Of a stretch of DNA of 19,744 nt, positions 1 to 6,004 are shown piece by piece (the stretch's first letter is position 1; each line of letters starts with the position of its first letter). Position numbers and translations under genes: made by a program. Below the pieces are notes generated by a model. It did no database searches. It had not been told where the DNA came from and was given only the letters and a program-made list of their open reading frames with translations. This stretch comes from JANLQX01 sp043775075 (GTDB lineage Bacteria; Actinomycetota; Acidimicrobiia; Acidimicrobiales; JANYDT01), in contig JAYVSS010000074.1 in assembly GCA_043775075.1 (NCBI GenBank), forward strand, positions 1 to 19,744, given 5' to 3'.

Positions 1-33
1 GAAGGCGTTGTCTGGAATCTGCTGGCGAGCCAT
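1..33 (-). CDS. Possible 5' end of a gene leaving the window, leaderless
   Basis: On the minus strand an ATG at 33 opens a frame of 11 codons (MARQQIPDNAF) to the window edge. A GATAAT box preceded by TGC (40-45, minus) ends six bases before the ATG, so transcription would start at or next to the A of ATG, as in leaderless actinobacterial genes. No Shine-Dalgarno is present. Only 11 codons are visible, so no function can be given and chance is a real alternative. Confidence 0.3.
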   Translation of the reverse strand, partial: MARQQIPDNAF

Positions 34-487
34 ATCCGCATTATCGCAGTGCGGCCTCGGTCTAGTCGCACCGAGCGGTCTCGACGCCCCAAGTCGACCA
101 ACAGCCTGCTCGCGAACAGACAACCTCCCGCGCGACAAAGGACCCACGGCGGCGGCCTCTTGCTGCCGATAAGGCCACACCGCATCCAGCGCAGTGCAAC
201 CGCGTGAGCCGCCCGGGAACGGCCTTGCCCAGCGCCACTCAGCGCTCAAGGCGGCGAAATCATCGTGCTATCGGCCACTGCAATAGCGGAACAAACAATT
301 GCGCGCGATTCGGGCCAAAGCGTGTGCGCTTACTGGTCAAATTCGCGTGAATATGCAGCGCGCTTATCGAGTGCGCCGACCGGCACTTTTGTCGCAGAGA
401 AGCGGGGTGGCGGAAGAGACCGTGTGAATAAACGCCTAGCCCAGCAGGACTCGGTGAAATAGGAGTCTCGTAGGACCTCTGTAGTGC
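34..487. other. Intergenic region without a supported gene
   Basis: Short open frames exist here (for example 265-462, plus) but have no ribosome-binding site, no recognisable motif and no neighbour logic. Apart from the GATAAT box near 40-45, nothing identifiable was seen. Confidence 0.5.
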
Positions 488-1021
488 TCATGGGGTCACT
501 GGTCCGAAGGCGCCCCCGAGCGCGTATGCCCGCGTCACGTCGATATGGCAGGTGCTTGTCAGGTACACATTGACTTTGGCGTGCGCAGTTAGGTATGAGG
601 GAGCTGGATTGGTCAACATAATGATGGCGGCGGGATCCAGTTTTGTGAAGACGTACCCCACCTTTTTCATCGCAGCGGCGACAATCGCGTGCCTTTTTAG
701 ATCGGTCACGACGGCGTCTATAACGGACGCCGGAGCGCTCGCGCGGAGTTTCGCCATCTGGGCTGTTTCGCCCTCGTAGTAGGCCTTGATCTTGGCGGTG
801 TCGTTGTTCAGGATCGCTTTCGAAATCTCCGCACGAATCGCGCCATTCAAGTCGGTGCGAGTGGCGTCGCAGAAGGCTCCGCCACCGGTTCCCAATGTCG
901 CTGAGTCGATCGTGACCGGCGGAGAGGAGCGGGCCGGGCCGCCGTTCGTGACGGCGACGCAAACGGCGAACAAGACGACCGCGGCGTGGCTGGATCTGGC
1001 GGCACCTGACTTTGTGTACAT
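488..1021 (-). CDS. Small secreted protein, unknown family
   Basis: This 177-residue product begins with a typical Sec signal peptide: a basic start (MYTKSGAARSS), a hydrophobic stretch (AAVVLFAVCVAV), then a small-residue cleavage region near TNGGPARSS. The mature part is mostly helical-looking and has two cysteines, one in FCD near the new N terminus and one in TSTCHID near the C terminus, which could form a disulfide. I chose the ATG at 1021 because GGAAG lies ten bases upstream; an ATG 11 codons further out would put the signal peptide behind a charged extension. It lies 108 bp downstream of another secreted protein on the same strand that shows the same FCD...C layout. Function unknown. 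Confidence 0.6.
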   Translation of the reverse strand: MYTKSGAARSSHAAVVLFAVCVAVTNGGPARSSPPVTIDSATLGTGGGAFCDATRTDLNGAIRAEISKAILNNDTAKIKAYYEGETAQMAKLRASAPASVIDAVVTDLKRHAIVAAAMKKVGYVFTKLDPAAIIMLTNPAPSYLTAHAKVNVYLTSTCHIDVTRAYALGGAFGPVTP

Positions 1022-1129
1022 GTTGGACTCGCTTCCATTTTTGTGCGGATGCACTTAGGTTCTTGTGGCTCCGTCTGGCATTCGTGGACAAGCCCGATGC
1101 AGCAACCGGCCGGGCGATCGATAGCGCTG

Positions 1130-2134
1130 TCAGCGCGAGACGAGCGGCGCGACCGACTTGGCCAAGCTGGTGATCTGGGTGACGGGATCGCGTACGGCAG
1201 GTGTATACGAGAGCAACAGGGTTACCCACGAGTCACCCTTGTAGAAGGTGAGCGATGCCGACGTGAATGCCTTGTCGGGGCTTGCGCCGGTCCCGATCAC
1301 GAACGCTCCGTCGCCGATGCCGGGCAGTGTGTTGTAAACGAGGTCGCCCTTCGTGTCGCGAGCCTTCGAGGCGAGCGCGACCGTATTCGCACTCAGGACG
1401 GCGTCCTTCGCCGTCTTGCCGAGCGCCAACGGGCCTCGCACGATTGTCACGATGAGTCCCCCGGCATCGGTGCCGTAGGAGCATTGCCCTCCCGTGCGGG
1501 TGGATGTCGAGTCGCCGGGTCCGGGATCGGCGCCGAGTGCTGTGGCCGCCAGTTGCGCCGGGATGATCGAGCACGGATCGAACGGCCCTCCTGCCGTGCT
1601 CGTCGGCGGAGTGGCGACGCGCGCCGGGTTGGGCGGGCCGGTGGTCGGTGACGTGGCCTTCGTTGCCTTGTTGTCGGGACCGATCGTCACTACGTCGATC
1701 GTGTCGGGGACGCGGCAGCGGCCCTCGAGCCATTTCACGGCAGCCCGTCCCGAGGCAGAGGTGCTGAGCGCGAACGACTGGCGGGCCAGTCGTTCGACTT
1801 CGGCGGCCGTGCTGACCTTCGCCGCCCTCGCCACGACAGACAGGTCTCCGGCGTACAGCGCTCGAACGGACTTCGGCGCATCAGATGGTAGGAGCTTGGC
1901 GACGCCTCGGAAGAAGGGAAGCTGGGCAGTCGCCGATGAGCGGATCTGGGCGGTCGGCTGAGCGAAGTCGATGCCGATCCCGGCACTCGTGGGCGACAGA
2001 TCGCAGAACGTGTCGGCGCGAGCTGGCGACACAGTGACGGCGACGACACCGGGAACAAGCATCCCGAGCACTACGGCGAACCGCAAACTCCGGCCAACTT
2101 GCCGTGCACAGCTACTCGTACCGGCGATGGTCAC
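1130..2134 (-). CDS. Secreted two-domain protein with DUF3558-like C-terminal part
   Basis: The product has an N-terminal export signal (hydrophobic FAVVLGMLVPGVVAVTV, then SPARADT as likely cleavage site). A first domain of about 100 residues follows, running from FCDLSP to a second cysteine in EGRCRV, then a Thr/Pro/Gly-rich linker, then a second domain starting at GGPFDPCSII and containing GGQCSYG. The DPC...CSYG pattern resembles the actinobacterial secreted/lipoprotein family DUF3558; this is a motif-level judgement. I set the start at the GTG at 2134, whose GTGA overlaps the stop of the upstream gene and implies translational coupling. A GTG three codons earlier (2143) is possible. No lipobox is visible, so it is probably released rather than lipid-anchored. 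Substrate unknown. Confidence 0.62.
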   Translation of the reverse strand: MTIAGTSSCARQVGRSLRFAVVLGMLVPGVVAVTVSPARADTFCDLSPTSAGIGIDFAQPTAQIRSSATAQLPFFRGVAKLLPSDAPKSVRALYAGDLSVVARAAKVSTAAEVERLARQSFALSTSASGRAAVKWLEGRCRVPDTIDVVTIGPDNKATKATSPTTGPPNPARVATPPTSTAGGPFDPCSIIPAQLAATALGADPGPGDSTSTRTGGQCSYGTDAGGLIVTIVRGPLALGKTAKDAVLSANTVALASKARDTKGDLVYNTLPGIGDGAFVIGTGASPDKAFTSASLTFYKGDSWVTLLLSYTPAVRDPVTQITSLAKSVAPLVSR

Positions 2135-2424
2135 GGCGTCCACGCATGCACGACTGGTAGCGGAACTCGTTGGGGTTCCGGGGGCAGGTTGTCACCGAAG
2201 ACGCCGGCGAGCAACGCGTGCACTACGGGATGGAGACGCTCTTCGGCGAACCGGTCCCAGTCCGCTTCAGACTCCCACACGTCGTAGTAACGCAGCCCTC
2301 CCTCGGGACGTTCGACCGCCAGGTGCACGACCAATCCTTTCGGCGGGGTCTCGCCGATACCCGAGGCGATCCGCTGATAGAACACTGCGTCGATTGGTAC
2401 GTCCTGCGTAAACGCGTATGTCAT
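2131..2424 (-). CDS. Antibiotic biosynthesis monooxygenase (ABM)-like small protein
   Basis: This 97-residue protein starts at the ATG at 2424 behind a strong GAGGAG (about 2432-2437, minus). Its pattern, beta strand (GLVVHLAVERPEGG), strand (LRYYDVWES), helix (EADWDRFAEERLHPVVHALL), and final strand (VPLPVVHAWTP), fits a single ferredoxin-like dimeric alpha-beta barrel subunit as in ABM/EthD-type proteins. I see no catalytic residues that settle an activity. A longer frame upstream runs through the promoter and the divergent repressor and is rejected. Its stop overlaps the start of the secreted-protein gene (GTGA), and 48 bp on the other side separates it from a divergent TetR gene, which probably controls it through the palindrome between them. 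Confidence 0.7.
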   Translation of the reverse strand: MTYAFTQDVPIDAVFYQRIASGIGETPPKGLVVHLAVERPEGGLRYYDVWESEADWDRFAEERLHPVVHALLAGVFGDNLPPEPQRVPLPVVHAWTP

Positions 2425-2443
2425 TGTCAGTCTCCTCGATTGG

Positions 2444-2460
2444 TCCGAATATGCTTCGGA
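2444..2460. promoter_or_regulatory. Likely TetR operator
   Basis: A perfect 6-bp inverted repeat TCCGAA-TATGC-TTCGGA sits in the 48-bp gap between the divergent ABM-like gene and TetR-1. A CATATT sequence on the minus strand (2448-2453), usable as a -10 box for the ABM-like gene, lies inside it. Size, symmetry and location fit an operator for the adjacent repressor; binding is inferred. Confidence 0.6.
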
Positions 2461-2472
2461 TGGAAAGCTATC

Positions 2473-3126
2473 ATGATGCCGCAACCCAACATCAGCCGTG
2501 ACTACAACAGCGCCGCCCGGGCGGCGCAGTCCCACGCCACCAGGCAACGCATCGTTGAAAGCGCCCGCGACCTGATGTTGGAGCAGGGCTACCGGGCGAC
2601 GACGATCGCGGCGATCGCCCGGCACGCCGAGGTTCACGTCGACACGATCTACGAACTGGTGGGCCGCAAGCCGATGGTGCTGCGTGAGTTGATCGAACAA
2701 GCTATTTCCGGCTCGAACGCGGCGATCCCGGCCGAGGAACGGGACTACGTGGCAGCTATCCGTAACGAACCCGATCCCCGTGCCAAGCTCGCCATCTACG
2801 CACGAGCGACCCGCGAGATCCATGAGCGGATGGCGCCGCTAGTACTCGCACTACGCGACGCTTCGGCCACCGAGCCCGAGGCCCACGAGGTCTGGCAGAC
2901 GATCAGCGATCGGCGGGCGGCCAACATGAACAGATTCGCAAACGAGCTAAAAAAGGCTGGTGGGCTCCGCCGCGGGCTGTCCATCGACGAGGCGGCCGAC
3001 GTCATCTGGGCCACCAACAGTGCCGAACTCTTCTGCCTGCTGACAGTCGAGCGAGGTTGGGAACCCGCACGGTATGAGCGCTGGCTGGCCGACAGCTGGT
3101 GTCGGCTCCTGCTGCCGGCTTCCTGA
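2473..3126 (+). CDS. TetR/AcrR-family transcriptional regulator (TetR-1)
   Basis: The 217-residue protein has an N-terminal TetR helix-turn-helix. RQRIVESARDLMLEQGYRATT is helix 1 and the turn, TIAAIARHAEVHVDTIYELVG covers helices 2-3, and RKPMVLRELIEQA follows in the canonical position. The rest is a helical ligand-binding and dimer domain ending in a motif (SAELFCLLTVERGW) that recurs in the second repressor of this window. The start is the ATG pair at 2473/2476, preceded by GGATGGAAAG; a longer in-frame extension would cover the operator and the divergent gene and is not believed. It is divergent from the ABM-like gene and its 3' end lies six bases from the convergent reductase gene. Ligand unknown; autorepression and repression of the ABM-like gene are inferred. 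Confidence 0.85.
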   Translation: MMPQPNISRDYNSAARAAQSHATRQRIVESARDLMLEQGYRATTIAAIARHAEVHVDTIYELVGRKPMVLRELIEQAISGSNAAIPAEERDYVAAIRNEPDPRAKLAIYARATREIHERMAPLVLALRDASATEPEAHEVWQTISDRRAANMNRFANELKKAGGLRRGLSIDEAADVIWATNSAELFCLLTVERGWEPARYERWLADSWCRLLLPAS

Positions 3127-3132
3127 GCACGA

Positions 3133-3996
3133 TCATACCGAAAGCAGATCAGCCACCGAAGTGGGAGCAGTGTCGAAGGGGGAGCCGACACGGGCGGAAT
3201 GAAACGTGAGATCAGTGTGGTCCATGACCAGCGCAGCGCGTGTCTGGCGGCCCACTTGAGGTTTGAACCGCCCGACGGTCGCCGCTATGAGGCGAAGTGC
3301 CGCCGGGGGCACGTGGCGAGGCGCTCCTTCGCGTCCGTCGGCGCGTTGCACCGTTTCGGCGAGTTGGTTGAACGTGAGATTGTCCGGGCCGCCGATCTCG
3401 AATGTCTGGCCTCGTGTTGTGGGGTCGACGACGACACGCTCGACGAGCGCCGCGACATCGGCGACCGACACGAAGTTGATGGGGTTGTCCCCCCGGCCGA
3501 AGACCAGTGGCCGACCCGAGCGAGTCGCGGTGTCGCGAAGGAGTTCGATCCACAATTCGAGGAAGGCGGTGGCCCGCACAATCGTGGTCGGAACCCCGCT
3601 ACCGCGGGCGTACTGCTCCGCCGCGTACTTCATGCGGAACAGCTCCATCGGGCTGTCGAAAGAAGCGCCGACACCCGATATCAGCACCAACTCGGCGCCA
3701 GACGCCTTTGCGGCATCGGTTAGATGGGCGTTGCCGTCACGATCGACGGTCGCCGGCGAGTCGCCGTGGGTTCCGACGAAACCGTGTACCGCTGACACCA
3801 CGAGGTCGACACCTTCGAAGGCGGGCCGTAGCGTGCTCGGATTGCGAACGTCCCCGGTGATCACGGACACCGTTCCTGGGAAATGTGCGGCTCGCCGAGT
3901 GTCGCGTGTCAACACGCGAACCTCGAGTCCGCGCTTGATAAGCCGGTCGACAAGAGCCGTGCCGAGGCGGCCAGTACCGCCGGCAACGAGGATCAT
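3133..3996 (-). CDS. NAD(P)-binding, NmrA-like atypical SDR reductase
   Basis: This 287-residue protein opens with a Rossmann fingerprint, MILVAGGTGRLGTALVDRL (glycines at residues 6, 7, 9 and 12), then a cofactor-selecting strand ending in RVLTRD. VVSAVHG, LVLISGVGAS and a KYAAEQYARGSG helix follow in the order found in NmrA/atypical short-chain dehydrogenases. The classic YxxxK catalytic pair is not evident, so it could be an oxidoreductase, isomerase or redox-sensing regulator. The start is the ATG at 3996, which overlaps the stop of the SnoaL-like gene as ATGA, implying a coupled two-gene operon; a 30-codon arginine-rich upstream extension is out-of-frame coding for that neighbour. It converges on TetR-1 with a 6-bp gap. 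Confidence 0.83.
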   Translation of the reverse strand: MILVAGGTGRLGTALVDRLIKRGLEVRVLTRDTRRAAHFPGTVSVITGDVRNPSTLRPAFEGVDLVVSAVHGFVGTHGDSPATVDRDGNAHLTDAAKASGAELVLISGVGASFDSPMELFRMKYAAEQYARGSGVPTTIVRATAFLELWIELLRDTATRSGRPLVFGRGDNPINFVSVADVAALVERVVVDPTTRGQTFEIGGPDNLTFNQLAETVQRADGREGAPRHVPPAALRLIAATVGRFKPQVGRQTRAALVMDHTDLTFHSARVGSPFDTAPTSVADLLSV

Positions 3997-4400
3997 TCGA
4001 CCGTACCTCCCATGACCTGGCGATTGACGGTGGCGTCGATACCTCCGCCGCCTGCCTGAACGGGTTCGAGGTAGAAGCGTGCCCACGAAATCTCATTGGC
4101 GATGACGCCGAAGATGATCACACCGCGCATCATGTGGGCACTGCCGTCGCGGCGGGTGCCGCGGTGCTCCCATTCACTCCACACGGTGCCGCCATCCACC
4201 GCCCAGCGCACCACATCGGTGGAAACATCAGGTATGGCGGCGAAGATCTGTTCCCAGTTGCGGCGAACCTGTTCGCGCCCGGTGAAACCTCGCTCCGGAT
4301 GAGCGGGAGTCTCGTTGCGGTAGTCGACCGCAAAGCAGGCCACCAGTTCATCGAGATCGTGACGGTTCGTGGCTTCTTGTAGCCGTTCGACTAGATGCAT
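3993..4400 (-). CDS. SnoaL/NTF2-like cyclase-isomerase-fold protein
   Basis: This 135-residue protein has the NTF2-like layout: an N-terminal helix (HLVERLQEATNRHDLDELVACFAVDY) followed by the cone-forming strands and helices, including GREQVRRNWEQIFAAIPD, VWSEWEHRGTRRDG and RGVIIFGV. That matches SnoaL-type polyketide cyclases and related ester/epoxide-handling or carrier proteins in length and order; the exact reaction cannot be read. The ATG at 4400 is preceded by GGAAAGAG. It is first in a two-gene unit with the reductase (ATGA overlap) and is divergent from TetR-2 across 50 bp, so it is probably repressed by it. Confidence 0.8.
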   Translation of the reverse strand: MHLVERLQEATNRHDLDELVACFAVDYRNETPAHPERGFTGREQVRRNWEQIFAAIPDVSTDVVRWAVDGGTVWSEWEHRGTRRDGSAHMMRGVIIFGVIANEISWARFYLEPVQAGGGGIDATVNRQVMGGTVE

Positions 4401-4409
4401 AGCTCGCTC

Positions 4410-4438
4410 TTTCCATATTTGATCCTGTGGACTATATT
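4410..4438 (+). promoter_or_regulatory. Sigma-70-type promoter of TetR-2
   Basis: TTTCCA (4410-4415) and TATATT (4433-4438) are separated by 17 bp, a good -35/-10 pair. Initiation would fall near 4444-4446, leaving only about six bases before the ATG at 4451. It also excludes the alternative GTG start at 4427, which would lie upstream of the transcript. Confidence 0.5.
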
Positions 4439-4450
4439 TACTCTAAGACT

Positions 4451-5122
4451 ATGGAACGAAATGTCGGATCTGTCAACCAACCCCGCGCATACGACTCGAG
4501 CCGCCGGCGACAACAGGCATTCGAGACCCGAACCGCCATCCTCGACGTTGCCCGCTTGCGGTTCCTTGCCGATGGATACGCGTCGACGACGATCGCGTCA
4601 ATCGCCGACGATGCCGGCGTGTCAGTCGACACCGTCTACAAGACCTTCGGCAACAAACCGGGGCTCGTCCGAGTTCTGTGCCAGATCGCCCTAGAAGGAC
4701 AGGGGTCGGTGCACGCAGAAAACCGATCCGACAAGCTCCAGGCAACGGAGTCCGACCCACAGGTGATCATCCGCGGGTTCGGCGCGCTGACGAGAGAAGT
4801 GGCGCCCCGCATCAACCCGATCCTGCTGTTGGTCCGCGAGGTGGCCGCAGCCGACCCCGAAATGGCGCAACTCCAACACGATATCGACCGACAACGCCTC
4901 GCCCGCATGACCCACAACGCCCGCAACCTCAGCGACGCCGGTCATCTCCGGCAAGACATGACGGCAAAACACGCCGCCGAGATCATGTGGACCTACAGCT
5001 CCCCCGAGCTCTACCAAATGCTCGTGGTTAGTAGAGGATGGACGCTCAAACGCTTCTGCGACTTCATCGCCGACGCGATGATCGCCGCGCTGCTCCCGCC
5101 GTCACGGAGCGAACACGAGTAG
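4451..5122 (+). CDS. TetR/AcrR-family transcriptional regulator (TetR-2)
   Basis: The 223-residue protein carries a TetR DNA-binding domain (TRTAILDVARLRFLADGYAS, then ASIADDAGVSVDTVYKTFGN and KPGLVRVLCQIA) and a helical effector domain. Its C-terminal block SPELYQMLVVSRGW...FIADAMIAALLP parallels SAELFCLLTVERGW...LADSWCRLLLP of TetR-1, so the two are paralogues. I use the ATG at 4451: no Shine-Dalgarno precedes it, but a promoter placed about six bases upstream of the start suggests a nearly leaderless mRNA. It is divergent from the SnoaL-like/reductase pair, the presumed target. The inducer is unknown; related repressors often respond to aromatic or other hydrophobic compounds. Confidence 0.86.
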   Translation: MERNVGSVNQPRAYDSSRRRQQAFETRTAILDVARLRFLADGYASTTIASIADDAGVSVDTVYKTFGNKPGLVRVLCQIALEGQGSVHAENRSDKLQATESDPQVIIRGFGALTREVAPRINPILLLVREVAAADPEMAQLQHDIDRQRLARMTHNARNLSDAGHLRQDMTAKHAAEIMWTYSSPELYQMLVVSRGWTLKRFCDFIADAMIAALLPPSRSEHE

Positions 5123-5262
5123 GACGCCCGTTGCGTTCCGGCGCCGCTTCCACCGGGCGACGGCAAACCAAGGCATCTCCAGCCCGCCGGGTCACCCGAT
5201 CGGGCCATGCATCGACGAATGAGCCCATGCCGACGGCGGCCCGGACATCGGAACGAGGCGTC

Positions 5263-5315
5263 GGCGGATCGGCGGATCGGCGGATCGGCGGATCGGCGGA
5301 TCGGCGGATCGGCGG
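5263..5315. repeat. Tandem octamer array GGCGGATC, six perfect copies plus part of a seventh
   Basis: Six uninterrupted identical copies of GGCGGATC run from 5263 to 5310, followed by GGCGG and preceded by a degenerate GGCGTC. The array lies in the 280-bp gap between TetR-2 and the tRNA gene. An 8-bp period does not preserve a reading frame, and no supported gene crosses it. Confidence 0.95.
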
Positions 5316-5371
5316 CTCTTACTTTGCGACATACTCCCAGTCGGCATCTGCACAAGGGTGTGGTCTTGGCC

Positions 5372-5392
5372 GCGCAAGGCGTCATACTGCGC
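5372..5392 (-). terminator. Possible hairpin terminator of the tRNA transcript
   Basis: GCGCA (5372-5376) and TGCGC (5388-5392) can form a 5-bp stem eleven bases downstream of the tRNA 3' end on the minus strand, with outer GCCG/CGGC complementarity. No U-tract follows, so this is weak. Confidence 0.25.
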
Positions 5393-5402
5393 TACTCGGC
5401 GG

Positions 5403-5487
5403 TGCCCAGGACGGGACTCGAACCCGTACGACCGTTTCCAGTCCGAGGGGTTTAAGCCCTCTGCGTCTGCCATTCCGCCACCCGGGC
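5403..5487 (-). tRNA. tRNA-Leu (anticodon UAA)
   Basis: Read on the minus strand, the 85-nt gene begins GCCCGGG and ends CCTGGGC, giving a full 7-bp acceptor stem with one G-U pair and discriminator A at 5403. A GAGGG/CCCTC anticodon stem encloses the loop CTTAAAC, so positions 34-36 (5454-5452) read TAA. A variable-arm hairpin (TCGGAC...GGTCG region) and the T arm with GGTTCGAGTCC follow, as expected for a class II leucine tRNA. The genome encodes CC but not the last A of CCA, so nucleotidyltransferase addition is required. The 5' end is 19 bp downstream of the small hypothetical gene on the same strand. Confidence 0.97.
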
Positions 5488-5506
5488 TTATGTTGTGGAC
5501 TCCAGC

Positions 5507-5866
5507 CTATGCGGCGCATGCCCAGGTCGGGCCGACGGATCCGGCCCCGACTGCAGCGAGGGCATCGTCGACGATGGCCGCCCATTCGCCGCGGGCGACG
5601 GCGTTGGCCAAAAGGATGCCGGAAACAACGTCGGTAACGACCTCAGTCCTCCGGCGGCCGCGGACCGCGACGGCGATCGTCCGCACTTCGCCGTCCGTTC
5701 GCCGCAGTACCCGGTCGGCGCCCGGAACGCGGGGCGGAGACTGAATCCCGGGTACCCGTAACCCACGGCCTCGGGCCCACGACGCCAGGTTGGCGACCAA
5801 CTCCGAGAACTCGGCAAAGGAGACGGTCTGGCCACCGGAGGTGTGCATCGCAAGCATGTCCGTCAT
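5507..5866 (-). CDS. Hypothetical protein, about 119 residues
   Basis: The predicted product begins MTDMLAMHTSGGQTVSFAEF and contains a helix (SELVANLASWARGRGL), a basic segment with a likely strand (GEVRTIAVAVRGRRRTEVV), and a C-terminal alanine-rich helix (VSGILLANAVARGEWAAIVDDALAA). No signal peptide, membrane segment or catalytic motif is visible and I do not recognise the family. The ATG at 5866 is chosen; ATGs at 5857 and 5848 are possible, and a 30-codon upstream extension has no supporting signal. Coding direction is supported by the tidy helix composition and by its position just ahead of the tRNA on the same strand. Confidence 0.55.
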   Translation of the reverse strand: MTDMLAMHTSGGQTVSFAEFSELVANLASWARGRGLRVPGIQSPPRVPGADRVLRRTDGEVRTIAVAVRGRRRTEVVTDVVSGILLANAVARGEWAAIVDDALAAVGAGSVGPTWACAA

Positions 5867-6004
5867 CGTGACAGCACCCGTATGACAAAAACGCAACCGC
5901 CCAGCTCCAAACGGCTTATTCCCCGATTTGGCCACCGTCGCCCTTGAACCGCCCAAGTCCCCGTCCGGCTAGCCCCTTGAACGTAGATTAGGGAAGTCAT
6001 GACT

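Noticed and set aside
330..1229. Long minus-strand frame of 299 codons overlapping the small secreted protein
   Set aside because: Arginine-rich composition typical of an out-of-frame GC shadow; the signal-peptide protein in another frame with GGAAG upstream is far more plausible.
2170..2472. Extended N terminus of TetR-1
   Set aside because: The extension would cover the divergent ABM-like gene and the palindromic operator, and the HTH domain sits correctly from the ATG at 2473.
5263..5315. CRISPR-like array
   Set aside because: Units are 8 bp with no spacers and there are no cas genes; it is a simple tandem repeat.
5038..5637. 199-codon plus-strand frame through the octamer array and tRNA gene
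   Set aside because: It crosses the tRNA on the opposite strand and owes its length to the repeat; no ribosome site.
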